Source: Deltaproteobacteria bacterium (GTDB taxonomy: Bacteria; Desulfobacterota; GWC2-55-46). Taken from it: DNA of 64,000 bases. Both the position numbers and the translations under genes were made by a program. The notes beneath the pieces were generated by a model. That model was not told where the DNA came from, did no database searches, and worked only from the letters and a program-made list of their open reading frames with translations. Of the stretch, positions 17,335 to 26,256 are shown one piece after another (position 1 is the first letter of the stretch; each line of letters begins with the position of its first letter). Where the stretch lies: positions 61,107 through 125,106 of the forward strand of contig JACPGB010000025.1 of NCBI GenBank assembly GCA_016182655.1, in the 5' to 3' direction.

Positions 17335-18399
17335 CTATCCCTCGGCTATGGGGAGGCACACCGTCACCGTCGTCCCCTCGCCGGGCGTCGAGTCGATCTT
17401 CAGGAGCCCGTTGTGCTCCTTTATTATCTTAAGCGTAATGGCCATGCCGAGCCCGCTGCCCTTGGGCTTGGTCGTAAAGAACGGCGTGAATATCTTTTCC
17501 AGGTCCTCTTCCTTTATGCCGCACCCGTTGTCCCTTACCTCGACCGAGACCATCTTCCCCGACGCCGAGCCGTCTTCTATAAGGTGGAACTCGGTTATTA
17601 TCCTTGTGGTGAGCCGTATCTCGCCTTTTTTTCCGAGCGCCTCTTTTGCGTTCTTGACGAGGTTCAGGAAGACCTGCGTAAGTTGATTCTCGTCCCCGAG
17701 GACATCCGGGATGGAGGGGTCGTAGGCCCTTACGAAGGCATCGGGCGGCATGCCGTCTTTGAGGAGCAACGCGACGGAGTCGAGTACCTTGTGTATGTTG
17801 AGGGGCTTCCTGTCGAGACGGGCGGGCCTGGCGAAGTCGAGCATGTCGTTCAAGATGAGGTTCAGCCTGTCCGCCTCCTTCATGATGACCCTCATGTAGT
17901 CGGCGAGCGACTCGTCCTTGACCTTTTTTGCGAGGAGCTGGGCCGCGCCCCTTATTCCGCTAAGCGGGTTCCTTATCTCATGCGCGAGGTTCGCGGCGAA
18001 CGTCCCTATGTAGGCGAGCCGTTCTTTTCTGAGCGACCCGGCCTCGAGCGACTTTATCCCCGAGAGGTCCTTTATGAGGGCGGATGCGCCGGTAACGTTG
18101 CCATCGGCGTCGAAAACCTGGCTCGTCGTTATGCCGACGGGTAGAGTCCCGCCGAGCCTCCTGTGGAGCTTTTCCTCGTACTCGGCAAAGAGTCGCCCTT
18201 CGCGAAGCGTCTTTGTGAGCATCTCGACAAGGCGCTCGTCGCGCCTGAAGGCGTCCTTCAATTGCTTTCCGATGACGAGCGACCTCGATACCCCGGCCAT
18301 CTTTTCGGCCGACTGGTTGAATACCGAGACCCTGCCGTCGATGTCGACGGCTATGAGTCCCTCGGAGAGGTTCTCGAGTATATCCTCGTATGACGCCAT
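17335..18399 (-). CDS. ntrB: PAS-domain sensor histidine kinase, NtrB type
   Basis: 354 aa, soluble. One PAS domain (residues 1-115), HisKA with the phospho-accepting H140 in LAHEIRNPL, and HATPase with N box NLVKNAKEAL, G1 DNGCGI, F box FFTTKPKGSGLGMA. This is the size and layout of NtrB/GlnL, which phosphorylates NtrC when nitrogen is low and is reversed by PII. The ATG at 18399 is chosen because the frame upstream has no family similarity and overlaps the promoter (-10 at 18433-18438). Genes in order ntrB, ntrC, thiE. Confidence 0.87.
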   Translation of the reverse strand: MASYEDILENLSEGLIAVDIDGRVSVFNQSAEKMAGVSRSLVIGKQLKDAFRRDERLVEMLTKTLREGRLFAEYEEKLHRRLGGTLPVGITTSQVFDADGNVTGASALIKDLSGIKSLEAGSLRKERLAYIGTFAANLAHEIRNPLSGIRGAAQLLAKKVKDESLADYMRVIMKEADRLNLILNDMLDFARPARLDRKPLNIHKVLDSVALLLKDGMPPDAFVRAYDPSIPDVLGDENQLTQVFLNLVKNAKEALGKKGEIRLTTRIITEFHLIEDGSASGKMVSVEVRDNGCGIKEEDLEKIFTPFFTTKPKGSGLGMAITLKIIKEHNGLLKIDSTPGEGTTVTVCLPIAEG

Positions 18400-18432
18400 T
18401 CCACGCACCGTCAATCTGCCTAAATAATAGGC

Positions 18433-18461
18433 ATCATAGCAGTCCGGGCCTGTAAAGGCAA
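18433..18461 (-). promoter_or_regulatory. Sigma70-type promoter of ntrBC-thiE
   Basis: On the minus strand TTGCCT, 17 bases, TATGAT. It lies about 34 bases upstream of the ntrB ATG. It is divergent from the Nudix promoter. Confidence 0.6.
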
Positions 18462-18516
18462 GTGAATACTCGTGGCACCGGTCATGGAAGCGTATCGAAT
18501 TCAAGGGCTTATGCAC

Positions 18517-18544
18517 TTGACCGACAGCGTCCATCGGTTATAAT
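18517..18544 (+). promoter_or_regulatory. Sigma70-type promoter giving a leaderless Nudix mRNA
   Basis: TTGACC (18517-18522), 16 bases, TATAAT (18539-18544). The ATG at 18551 lies seven bases after the -10 box, exactly where transcription should begin, and no Shine-Dalgarno exists, so the mRNA is probably leaderless. Confidence 0.65.
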
Positions 18545-18550
18545 GGCCTC

Positions 18551-18967
18551 ATGAAAAGAGAGATGTCCGCGGGGATAGTCATACGGGACGGGAGGCTCCT
18601 CCTCGTCCATAATTCCAAGCACGGTCTCCGCATAGAGCCGCCCGGGGGAAAGAAAGAGCCTGGTGAGACATGGGAGAGGTCTGTTCTGCGCGAGTTCGAG
18701 GAAGAGCTCGGGGTGAAGGTGCGGGTCATAAGGCTCCTCGGAGTATATGACACGCACTCGCCTGAGGGGGAGTTCTCGGTCCATCTTTATATTTGCGAGA
18801 TAACCGAAGGTGAGCCGAAGGTCATGGAGCCCGAAAAGATACCCGGCTTCGGGTGGTATTCGATTGCCGAGATAGAGGCGATGAAGGCCAGCGGTGACCT
18901 CGTCCCGAACATGGTGGAGGCGCTAAAGGACATAAGGCCGCTCATGAATAACGGCGAAATCCTTTAA
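18551..18967 (+). CDS. Nudix hydrolase
   Basis: 138 aa with a complete Nudix box: GKKEPGE, seven residues, REFEEELGV (about residues 33-55). Such enzymes cleave nucleoside diphosphates linked to another group and are often MutT-like house-cleaning or (d)NTP enzymes. The exact substrate is not readable. The gene sits between the divergent ntrBC promoter and a tiny membrane ORF. It appears to be translated from a leaderless mRNA. Confidence 0.9.
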   Translation: MKREMSAGIVIRDGRLLLVHNSKHGLRIEPPGGKKEPGETWERSVLREFEEELGVKVRVIRLLGVYDTHSPEGEFSVHLYICEITEGEPKVMEPEKIPGFGWYSIAEIEAMKASGDLVPNMVEALKDIRPLMNNGEIL

Positions 18968-19024
18968 TTACTCCTTAATCCCTCCTTTTGTATGATGGCG
19001 GCGTAAGAAAGGAGGGATGCCGTC

Positions 19025-19108
19025 ATGAAGAAACTTGCAGGGTTCGCCCCCATGGACATACTCGTTGCCGCGATAGTGGCGGTCACGATCACCGTCGCGC
19101 TCCTCTGA
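19025..19108 (+). CDS. Possible 27-aa single-span membrane peptide
   Basis: Starts ATG with Shine-Dalgarno AGGAGGG about 8 bases upstream. The product is one hydrophobic helix after a short basic N-terminus (MKKLAGFAP, then DILVAAIVAVTITVALL). A TATGAT -10-like box lies near 18991. No homologue recognised; the good ribosome site and hydrophobic design make it plausible. It ends just before a 20-bp palindrome. Confidence 0.4.
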   Translation: MKKLAGFAPMDILVAAIVAVTITVALL

Positions 19109-19130
19109 GCCGTATCGATTGCTCTGTGAG

Positions 19131-19172
19131 AATACCGGGGGGAACTTTCTGTAGAAAGTTCCCCCCGGTATT
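19131..19172. repeat. Perfect 20-bp palindrome, AACTTTCTGTAGAAAGTT family
   Basis: Arms 19131-19150 and 19153-19172 are perfectly complementary across GT. They share the inner core AACTTTCT/AGAAAGTT with 1775-1806 but have different GC outer arms (CCGGGGGG). Compensatory difference in the outer arms indicates that the hairpin, not the sequence, is kept. Confidence 0.75.
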
Positions 19173-19283
19173 TCACCGGAAATCTTTGTAACTTATAGAT
19201 TGGGAGAAGGGATAATTTCGTCTTTTTTATAGGGAGGCTTTGCGGGAATACTCTAAAAATTTTTGGAGAGGGTTTCGGAGCAT

Positions 19284-20192
19284 TCACTGCGGGCAGGCAA
19301 AGGGGCCGGACTGGAGGTCGAGCGCGCTTCTTACCGCCTTGGCGAGGTCGAGGGCCGGGGCAATGCCTTGAAAGCGGACGAAGATGAGGCGCGGCTCCTC
19401 TGTCGTGAGGCCGTTGTGGACGGCGGTTATGTCGAGGCCGCCTTCGAGCAGGGCCTTGAGCATGTTGGAGAGGCCGTCCTCGCAGGTGACGAACTCCCCC
19501 GTGACAAAGGCGAGGTGGTCGCTCCCGGCGAATGAGGCATGGTCAACGATGCCCATTTCCCCTTCGATAGTCTCGCCTTTGAAAGAGGCCGTTCTTCCCG
19601 TCGAGAAGATATAGACGCCGTTCTCAATCCTGCCATCGTGACCGAGCGCGCCTGATATGATGGAGGGGCTCAAGGTCCCTTTGGACGGGTCGATCGGCGC
19701 GGCTTCGGTCTTAAGGTCTCTCGTATTTTATATTTCTTCAAATACCCTGTTGAGCGAGCGTGAGAGCCGCTCTTCCGTGCCCTTGGCGGCTATTCGCATG
19801 AAGAGGACTCGCGGGTCGTCGTCCGGATAGCGGCGGCTGAGGGCCGTGACCTCGATGTTGCTACGAAGAGCGGCCGCCATGACCCTTCCGGCCTGTCCTT
19901 CGAGGAGCATGAGCTCTCCCGTGAGTATCGCTTCTTTACCCGACTTCTTGAACGCGGCCCAGGACTTTAATCCCAGCTCCGGGGTGAGCACGGTCTCGCC
20001 TGATGTGACGCGTATGTCCGTATGCGGTATCACGACCTTGAATACATCCGCGTCAGTCTTGTAGACGCCTTTGAACATCAAATTGTCGAAAGGCGAGAGG
20101 TCGAGCCTTATTTCGGCCTGCGCCGGGCCGGTGAGGATAAGAAGGCACGCGAAGACGCAAGGAAGATAAAGGCGCGCGAGTGTGCGGCTCAT
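19284..20192 (-). pseudogene. DUF1259 (LppY/LpqO family) gene interrupted by one in-frame stop
   Basis: Two open stretches in the same frame, 20192-19728 and 19727-19284, are separated by a single TAA at 19728-19730. Each half resembles one half of the DUF1259 fold (LGLKSWAAFKKSG...ALRSNIEVTAL in the first, AGSDHLAFVTGEF...LEGGLDITAVHNG in the second). The joined frame gives about 302 aa, the normal size for a secreted DUF1259 protein. The ATG at 20192 has Shine-Dalgarno GGAGG and a signal peptide (cleavage near TGPAQA). Function of the family is unknown. Either a recent nonsense mutation, a sequencing error or two separate half proteins; the absence of a ribosome site before the second half favours the first two. 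Confidence 0.7.
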
Positions 20193-20261
20193 AGGGCCTC
20201 CGGACATTTTATGTATGGGAGGATTATAGCAGAGGCTTTTGGGTCTGGAAGGCCGTGGGAC

Positions 20262-20294
20262 AAAAAAAGCCCCCTCCGGAGGAGGGGGCTTTTT
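20262..20294 (-). terminator. Bidirectional terminator after the mtnA operon
   Basis: AAAAAGCCCCCTCC (20264-20277) pairs with GGAGGGGGCTTTTT (20281-20294) across GGA. It has U-tracts on both strands; on the minus strand it closes the mtnA transcript. Confidence 0.85.
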
Positions 20295-20324
20295 ATTTAA
20301 TTTCCGGTGCTGTCTTCTGATTTT

Positions 20325-20367
20325 TCACCCTCCCCTCTGTCCCCTCCCGTCAAGGGAGGGGAAGTTT
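20325..20367 (+). repeat. C-rich REP-like repeat (TCACCCTCCCC...GGGAGGGGAAG)
   Basis: Contains TCACCCTCCCC followed by CCCTCCCGTCAAGGGAGGG, a 7-bp stem around GTCAA, then GAAGTTT. The same unit is at 23125-23200, 38286-38324, 38418-38460 and 62244-62330, often in inverted pairs. Confidence 0.75.
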
Positions 20368-20408
20368 TTGGGGACGGCATTAGTTGATCGATGCCGGTTC
20401 AAAAGGCC

Positions 20409-20672
20409 TTACTGCTTCTGCTCCTCCTCCATCTTGTCGTAGCCGTAGAAGAGGAAGTAGATGAGGACGCCGGCGAGCGTTATGAGCATATATATGCCGT
20501 TATGGAAGAGGTACCAGGCTATGCCCCCGATGATGCCTATGACGAAACCGACCCAGTTGAGTTTTTTTACGATCTTCGGGTCCATCTTCTTGATGGCCTT
20601 GTCGGCCCTCTTGTATATGAACATTAGGGCTATGAAAACGGCTATGAGTATTAAAAAGCTTGTGAGCGACAT
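20409..20672 (-). CDS. Small membrane protein downstream of mtnA
   Basis: 87 aa with two hydrophobic helices (about residues 4-20 and 38-75, the second region possibly two spans) and a basic loop between (YKRADKAIKKMDPKIVKK). The C-terminus is acidic. The ATG follows the mtnA stop directly, so it is translated in the same operon. No family recognised. Confidence 0.7.
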   Translation of the reverse strand: MSLTSFLILIAVFIALMFIYKRADKAIKKMDPKIVKKLNWVGFVIGIIGGIAWYLFHNGIYMLITLAGVLIYFLFYGYDKMEEEQKQ

Positions 20673-21713
20673 CTATCCCTTTCTGAAAAGCGCCTTTATC
20701 GAGCGGACGTACGGGGCCTTTGCCACGCCCGCCTCGGTGATTATCCCGGCGACGAGCCTGTTCGGGGTGACGTCGAAGGCCGGGTTCCTTACGCTCACGC
20801 CCTCGGGCGCGACACGTTTTCCGGCTAAATGCGTGACCTCTTTTTCGTTACGTTCCTCTATCGGTATCTGGTCGCCGTGCTTTATATTTAAATCTATGGT
20901 CGAGAGCGGGGCCGCCACGTAAAAAGGTATGCCGTGGGCCTTGGCGAGAAGAGCGACAGAGTAAGTCCCTATCTTGTTCGCGACGTCGCCGTTTGAGGCT
21001 ATCCTGTCGGCCCCGACGACTACCGCGTCTATCAGCCCCTTTTTCATGATGTAACCGGCCATGTTGTCGGTTATGAGCGTGACGTCTATCTTGTCTTTCT
21101 TGAGCTCCCACGCGGTCAGCCTCGCGCCCTGGAGGAAGGGCCTCGTCTCGTCGGCAAAGACCTTTACCTTTTTGCCTGCTTCTATCGCGCCCCTTATTAC
21201 CCCGAGCGCCGTGCCGTAACCGGCTGTGGCGAGCGCCCCGGCGTTGCAGTGCGTGAGGATAGTCGAGTTGTTCTTTATGAGCCTGCCGCCGTGCCTTCCT
21301 ATCGAGCGGTTTATCTCGATGTCCTCCCGGTGTATCTCCTTCGCCTCCGCGACGAGCCGGGCCTTGAGCTTTTCTATCGGGAGCGTTTTGTTCTCTTCCG
21401 CGACCCGCCTCATCCTCTCTATGCCCCAGAAGAGGTTTACGGCAGTGGGCCGGGTGGAGGCGAGGAGCGTAGCAACTTTATCGAACTCCTTTTTGAACGC
21501 GGCGTAGTCCTTTGCCTTTATCTTGAGCGAGCCCAATGCCACGCCCATGGCCGCGGCGACCCCGATGGCCGGGGCCCCACGGACGACCATGTCTTTTATG
21601 GCGCCCGCGACGGTCTTATAGTCCCTGTAGGTCCTGTAGACCTCCTTGCCGGGGAGTATCCGCTGGTCTATCATTACAACACTTGAGTTCTTCCACTCTA
21701 CTGTCCTGAACAT
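20673..21713 (-). CDS. mtnA: S-methyl-5-thioribose-1-phosphate isomerase
   Basis: 346 aa, eIF2B-alpha-like fold. Converts methylthioribose-1-phosphate to methylthioribulose-1-phosphate in methionine salvage. Motifs: RGAPAIG near residue 45, catalytic cysteine in [10 protein letters not shown], and catalytic aspartate in [19 protein letters not shown]. Shine-Dalgarno GGAGGACGG lies directly before the ATG. It links with mtnP at 38642, which makes its substrate. Confidence 0.95.
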   Translation of the reverse strand: MFRTVEWKNSSVVMIDQRILPGKEVYRTYRDYKTVAGAIKDMVVRGAPAIGVAAAMGVALGSLKIKAKDYAAFKKEFDKVATLLASTRPTAVNLFWGIERMRRVAEENKTLPIEKLKARLVAEAKEIHREDIEINRSIGRHGGRLIKNNSTILTHCNAGALATAGYGTALGVIRGAIEAGKKVKVFADETRPFLQGARLTAWELKKDKIDVTLITDNMAGYIMKKGLIDAVVVGADRIASNGDVANKIGTYSVALLAKAHGIPFYVAAPLSTIDLNIKHGDQIPIEERNEKEVTHLAGKRVAPEGVSVRNPAFDVTPNRLVAGIITEAGVAKAPYVRSIKALFRKG

Positions 21714-21767
21714 CCGTCCTCCAAGAATGATGTTATATGTAAAACGGTATTGATTGTATGACTTAAA

Positions 21768-23009
21768 TCAGTACCCGGGGGTCTCGCGGGTGAAGACAGA
21801 CGGGTCGAAGAATTGCACCTTTACGACATCCCCGGCCTTGAATCCCTCGGAGTCCTTGGGGACCACGACGAACGCATTCGCCCTGACCATCGTGGAGATC
21901 ACGCCCGAGCCCTGGCCTTCGAGCGGGGTCGCGGTGACGCCCGTCGAGTCGATTGCGAGCTCCGCCCTTATGAAGTTCATCCTGCCGGGTTTTATCCTTA
22001 TGTCTTTCGTGAGCGTTGCGTCAAGGAGCGCGCTGAATATCTTTTTTCTCCCGGACATCTTGAGAAGCGCGGGGCGGACGAATTGCTCGAAGGCTACCAT
22101 CGAGGAGATGGGGTTTCCCGGAAGCCCAAAGGCGGGCTTGCCCCCGATGACGCCGAAGGCGAGGGGTTTTCCCGGTTTCATCGCAACCTTCCAGAAGATC
22201 ATCTCGGAGCCGAGCTCCTTCAAAACGTCCTTCACGAAGTCGTAGTCGCCGACGGATACGCCGCCGGAAGAAATAATGGCATCGGAGTTCATGGCGGCTG
22301 ATAACTTCTCGCGGAGGCTCTCCTTGTTGTCGCGGGCGATGCCCAGGTTTATGGGGACCGCGCCTGTCTCGGCGACGAGCGCCGAGAGCGCGTACCCGTT
22401 GCTGTTCGAGATCTTCCCGAGCGGAGGGACTTCGTTTATATCCACGAGCTCGTCTCCGGTAGAGAGCACGGCGACGCGCGGCCTCTTGTGGACGAGCACG
22501 AACGGCGAGCCGACTGTAGCGAGCATCGAGACCTCTGCGGGGCGGACGATCGAGCCCGCCGGTATGACTATGTCCCCGTTTTTGAAGTCCTCTCCTGCCT
22601 TGCGTATGTTCTCGCCCCTTTTGGCGCGCTCTTTTATGAGTACGAACCCTTCTGCCCCGCGCTCTGTCTTCTCCACCATGACGACCGCGTCCGCGCCTTC
22701 GGGCACGGGCGCGCCCGTCATGATGCGCACGGCTTCATTGTCTCCGACAGGGCCCTTCGGGACCTGTCCCGCCGGGAGGTCGTAGACGACCCTGAGCTTG
22801 ACCGGTGAATCCTTGGAGGCCTTATCGACGTCGGCGGATTTCAGCGCGTAGCCGTCCATCGCCGAGTTGTCCCAGGGCGGGTTGGGGCGCGTGGCGCGGA
22901 TGTCTTCCGCGAGCACGCGGCCGAGCGCCGAGAGGGCGTCTACGGATTCAAGCCCTACCGGCTTTATTTCTTTCAGGATTATATCTATGGCTGATTCGAC
23001 GGTGATCAT
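21768..23009 (-). CDS. moeA: Molybdopterin molybdotransferase
   Basis: 413 aa. Inserts molybdate into adenylated molybdopterin for molybdoenzymes. Hallmarks: PPWDNSAMDGYA, MTGAPVPEGADAVV, the MoaB/Mog-like domain with SNGYAL and SGGVSVGDYDFV, KPGKPLAFG, GLPGNP and the C-terminal domain. No other molybdopterin genes are nearby. It is separated from mtnA by 54 bases and may be expressed with it. Confidence 0.95.
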   Translation of the reverse strand: MITVESAIDIILKEIKPVGLESVDALSALGRVLAEDIRATRPNPPWDNSAMDGYALKSADVDKASKDSPVKLRVVYDLPAGQVPKGPVGDNEAVRIMTGAPVPEGADAVVMVEKTERGAEGFVLIKERAKRGENIRKAGEDFKNGDIVIPAGSIVRPAEVSMLATVGSPFVLVHKRPRVAVLSTGDELVDINEVPPLGKISNSNGYALSALVAETGAVPINLGIARDNKESLREKLSAAMNSDAIISSGGVSVGDYDFVKDVLKELGSEMIFWKVAMKPGKPLAFGVIGGKPAFGLPGNPISSMVAFEQFVRPALLKMSGRKKIFSALLDATLTKDIRIKPGRMNFIRAELAIDSTGVTATPLEGQGSGVISTMVRANAFVVVPKDSEGFKAGDVVKVQFFDPSVFTRETPGY

Positions 23010-23089
23010 CAGGACACCTTTTTAGCGGGATTTTCAGCTAAAACATAACACTATAAGGGGTTCAAGTAAATCCCTTTTACAACCGTCTT

Positions 23090-23247
23090 TTTGTCGGGCT
23101 TCGCTGCGCTCAGCCCAACATGATAACTTCCCCCCCCATCAAGGGAGGGGGAAGTTATTTTCACCCCCACCCCTGCCCTCCCCCGTCAAGGGGGAGGAAA
23201 AAACGCGGCGAGCCGCGCTTTATTGGACTCTAAGAGAGAATAAAAAA
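23090..23247 (-). repeat. Composite repeat block downstream of the mltD terminator
   Basis: Read on the minus strand: TTATTCTCTCTTAGAGTC, a CGCGGC-GCCGCG hairpin, then C-rich REP-like units in opposite orientation (23125-23152 and 23161-23200), and a GTCGGGCT/AGCCCAAC palindrome. The first ~95 bases match the block at 62193-62290 after the cytochrome terminator. Confidence 0.65.
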
Positions 23248-23275
23248 AGCGGGAAGCTTTCGCTCCCCGCTTTTT
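23242..23275 (-). terminator. Bidirectional terminator after mltD
   Basis: AAAAAGCGGG (23244-23253) pairs with CCCGCTTTTT (23266-23275), with U-tracts on both strands. It lies 21 bases past the mltD stop. Confidence 0.8.
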
Positions 23276-23296
23276 AATCAACTTATATGGTTAAGA

Positions 23297-24721
23297 TTAG
23301 CTCTGGAAGTCCTCATGCATATATACCAGCGCCATGTCCTTCTTTTTGCCCTTGGATCTCGCGACGTCGTCTGCCCTGACCGGCACGGCTATGACCGTAC
23401 CGGGTTTTACATACTTTGCGCTCTTCATATTGTTGATGTAGAGGATCGGGCCGACCGATGTCCCGTACCTCTTGGCTATCTTCGATATCGTCTCGCCGCG
23501 CCTTACCTTGTGCATCTGGAAGGCTATCCGCTTGGAGGGCGGGAGCTTCCCCATGTTTTCTACGAGCATCTGCGCGGTCCCGGCCGGGACCTTTATCTCG
23601 TAGTCCGGGTAGTTCGGCGGCGTGAACCAGCGTAGCAACTCCGGGTTCAGGCGCTGTATCTCGTCGACGGTCGTCCCCGCGGCTTCGGCTATGACGCGCA
23701 AGTCGGTTGCGTGCGCGATGCGGACCTTCTCGTAGGGGACCGCGTCGTTGTACGCGACCGGCTCGAACCCGTAGCTCACGGGGTCCTTTGCTATGAGGAG
23801 CGCGGCCAGGTACTTGGGCACGTACTCCTTGGTCTCTCTTCTGAACGGCTTCTTGTGGCTCGCGAGCTCCCAGAAGTCGTCGGTGTTGTGCTTACGTACG
23901 GCGCGGGCTACCTTGCCCTCTCCGGCGTTGTATCCGGCGGCGGCCAGGTACCACGAGCCGAACTGGTCGTAGAGGTTCCTGAAGTATTTAGCGGCGGCGT
24001 AGGTGGCCTTCTCCGGGTCCATGCGCTCGTCTATCCACCAGTCGACCCTGAGGCCGTACCTTAAGGCCGTGCCCCTTATGAACTGCCACATGCCGACGGC
24101 GTTCGCCCTCGAGCGCGCCTTGGGGTTCAATCCGCTCTCGATGAAGGCTATGTAGGAGAGCTCCTCGGGAAGCCCCTCTTCGCGGAGGATCGACTGGAGC
24201 ATGACCATGTAGTCCTGGGATCTGCCCCACCAGCGCTCAAAGTACTTCCTGCCCCGGGTCTGGAAGTAGTTTATGAAGGACTCGACGCTCTTGTTGACTA
24301 CGATGGGGACGTCCGGTATGCCGTCTTCCTCAACGAGCGCTATCGCGGTATCGAGGTTGTCCTCCTCAAAGGCAGGCACGGCGACAGGAGCGAGGTTCAC
24401 GCACGCGAGCAGTTCGTCTTCTTCGAGGAACCCGCCGTCCTCTTGAGAGGCGGCCTCGATCTCGCAGGCTTCAAAGGATTCCGCCTCCACCAGGAGCTCG
24501 GAGTACTCCGGCTCCCCGTCTTTAAGGCAGTCTTCCTTCTCAAGCCCTTCGAATTCCGATGCGGCGCCAAAGGTGCCGGCGCATCCGGCTTCAGCCCGTA
24601 TGTTCACGGCCGGCAACGACCCCTGCAGGGCCCCCTCATGCGCGCCAACGGCCTCGGCGGCCACTGGAAGCGCGCCCGCAAGGGCAAGGCAGAAAAATAG
24701 CGTTGTAAGCTTCCTCTTCAT
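23297..24721 (-). CDS. mltD: Membrane-bound lytic murein transglycosylase, MltD type
   Basis: 474 aa. Signal peptide (1-23), a long acidic Glu-rich segment (30-125), an SLT lysozyme-like domain (about 165-300) with catalytic Glu in IAFIESGLNPKARS and motifs AVGMWQFI and AAAGYNAGEGKV, then a LysM peptidoglycan-binding repeat near the C-terminus (HKVRRGETISKIAKRYG). It cleaves glycan strands in the periplasm. The first LysM-like copy (about 355-395) looks degenerate. No lipobox cysteine is seen, so it may be soluble. The acidic segment is unusual. Confidence 0.9.
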   Translation of the reverse strand: MKRKLTTLFFCLALAGALPVAAEAVGAHEGALQGSLPAVNIRAEAGCAGTFGAASEFEGLEKEDCLKDGEPEYSELLVEAESFEACEIEAASQEDGGFLEEDELLACVNLAPVAVPAFEEDNLDTAIALVEEDGIPDVPIVVNKSVESFINYFQTRGRKYFERWWGRSQDYMVMLQSILREEGLPEELSYIAFIESGLNPKARSRANAVGMWQFIRGTALRYGLRVDWWIDERMDPEKATYAAAKYFRNLYDQFGSWYLAAAGYNAGEGKVARAVRKHNTDDFWELASHKKPFRRETKEYVPKYLAALLIAKDPVSYGFEPVAYNDAVPYEKVRIAHATDLRVIAEAAGTTVDEIQRLNPELLRWFTPPNYPDYEIKVPAGTAQMLVENMGKLPPSKRIAFQMHKVRRGETISKIAKRYGTSVGPILYINNMKSAKYVKPGTVIAVPVRADDVARSKGKKKDMALVYMHEDFQS

Positions 24722-24753
24722 ACGGTCCTCTCGTCTGGTTGTGGAGCTTGGCG

Positions 24754-26247
24754 TCAGTTGGTGTGTCTAAGGCGCGGTATCGCGCCGGAAAGCTCAAGCT
24801 GACGGAACTTCTCCTTGAGGTCCTCTGCGGTCTTCTTGGCGGCGAGCTCGAAGTTCTTGCCCGCGCTGGTGATGGTCCGCGTGTACTCGACGAAGGACTG
24901 GTTGTCCTTTATCCATTTCTTCGTGAGGTTGTGGCCGTAGGTCTTGATGCCGACGTTGAAGAGGTCGAAGCGGAGCGCCCTCCTGGCTATCTGGGGAATG
25001 GAGTAGAATTCCTTCGTTGCCCTCATCGTCTCGGTCTGGAGCTGGTAGTAGTTCATGAGCTTCGGCTCGAAGACGACGTGGTGGGCGTCGTATATCGACC
25101 AGTCCTTGTTGATGATCCTCCCCTCGGCGTCGAGGTCGCGGTAGCACTTCGTGCCGGGCAGGGGCGTGAGGATAAGGAACTGGACGGAATCCAGGTCGTT
25201 CTTCTTGGCGAAGGTGACGGTCTCCTGTATGGTGTCCGTGGTGTCGAGGTCCGAGCCGAAGACGAACATCCCGTGTATCCGGATGCCCTTCTTGTGGAGC
25301 GCCTTTATGCAGGTCGTTATGTCCTCGACCGACTGCTTCTTGTTGTAGGCCTCGAGCGTTTTCGGGTTGACGGATTCGAGCCCGATGTAGACCGTATGGC
25401 AACCGGACTTCTTCATGAGGTCGAGGAGCTCCGGGTCCTTGGCGACGTCGACCCTCACCTGCGCGGTCCAGTTGGGGGTGAGCCCCTTCTCTATCATGGC
25501 GTGGAGGAGCTCCTTCGTGCGCTTTTTATGGGCGCAGAAGTTGTCGTCGTAAAAGAATACCCAGTTCTTTCCGGCCTTACGGATGTTCTCGAGCTCTTCC
25601 ATGACGCGCTCCTTGGAGCGGAACCTGTACTTCTGGCCGAACATGCCGGTGACCGAGCAGAAACTGCAGTCGTACGGGCAACCTCTCGAGGTCATGACCG
25701 GGGTTATCGAGAACCTCTTTATCCCTATCTTTTCCATCCCGGCGATGAGCGTAAAGTCCGGGCAGGGGAGCGAGTCCATGTCCTTCATAAAGGGGTTGGT
25801 CTTGTTATGGCGGACCTTGCCGTCGAGCCTGTAGGAGAGGCCGGGGATGTTCTCGAACCCGGAGCCCTTCTCGAGCGCTTTGACGAAGTCGACGATGTGG
25901 TCGTCGGCCTCGCCGCGCATCACGAAGTCGCAATACTCGAGCGCCTCGTCAGGCATGTATGTCACGTGCGGTCCGCCCATGAATACCGGTATCCCTATCT
26001 TCCTTAGGAGTGTCGCTATCTCGTACGAGCGCCGGGAGGTCGATGTTATGGTGGAGATACCCACTGCGTCCGCGCTTAATATGTCTTCGAGATCGAGCTC
26101 TCCGACCGATTCGACATAGCTTTTTACGTCGTATCCGTTCTTCTTCAGTATGGTGGACAGGAGCACGGTCCCGAGCCTTGGGAGCGGCATCCTGGTGAAA
26201 ACGTGCAAGTCCGGCGGGTTGGGTTCGATGAAGACGATCTTTCGCAT
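24754..26247 (-). CDS. B12-binding domain radical SAM protein
   Basis: 497 aa. N-terminal cobalamin-binding-like domain (1-140) followed by a radical SAM domain with the [4Fe-4S] motif CPYDCSFC near residue 198 and the tail typical of BchE/HpnJ-type enzymes (IGLESVNPKTLEAYNKKQ). Such enzymes methylate or rearrange unactivated carbons in lipids, cofactors or natural products. The substrate is not clear. The start ATG at 26247 (MRKIVFIEP) is preferred to one three codons upstream. A lone gene between mltD and uvrA. Confidence 0.85.
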   Translation of the reverse strand: MRKIVFIEPNPPDLHVFTRMPLPRLGTVLLSTILKKNGYDVKSYVESVGELDLEDILSADAVGISTITSTSRRSYEIATLLRKIGIPVFMGGPHVTYMPDEALEYCDFVMRGEADDHIVDFVKALEKGSGFENIPGLSYRLDGKVRHNKTNPFMKDMDSLPCPDFTLIAGMEKIGIKRFSITPVMTSRGCPYDCSFCSVTGMFGQKYRFRSKERVMEELENIRKAGKNWVFFYDDNFCAHKKRTKELLHAMIEKGLTPNWTAQVRVDVAKDPELLDLMKKSGCHTVYIGLESVNPKTLEAYNKKQSVEDITTCIKALHKKGIRIHGMFVFGSDLDTTDTIQETVTFAKKNDLDSVQFLILTPLPGTKCYRDLDAEGRIINKDWSIYDAHHVVFEPKLMNYYQLQTETMRATKEFYSIPQIARRALRFDLFNVGIKTYGHNLTKKWIKDNQSFVEYTRTITSAGKNFELAAKKTAEDLKEKFRQLELSGAIPRLRHTN

Positions 26248-26256
26248 TGTGGCCAT

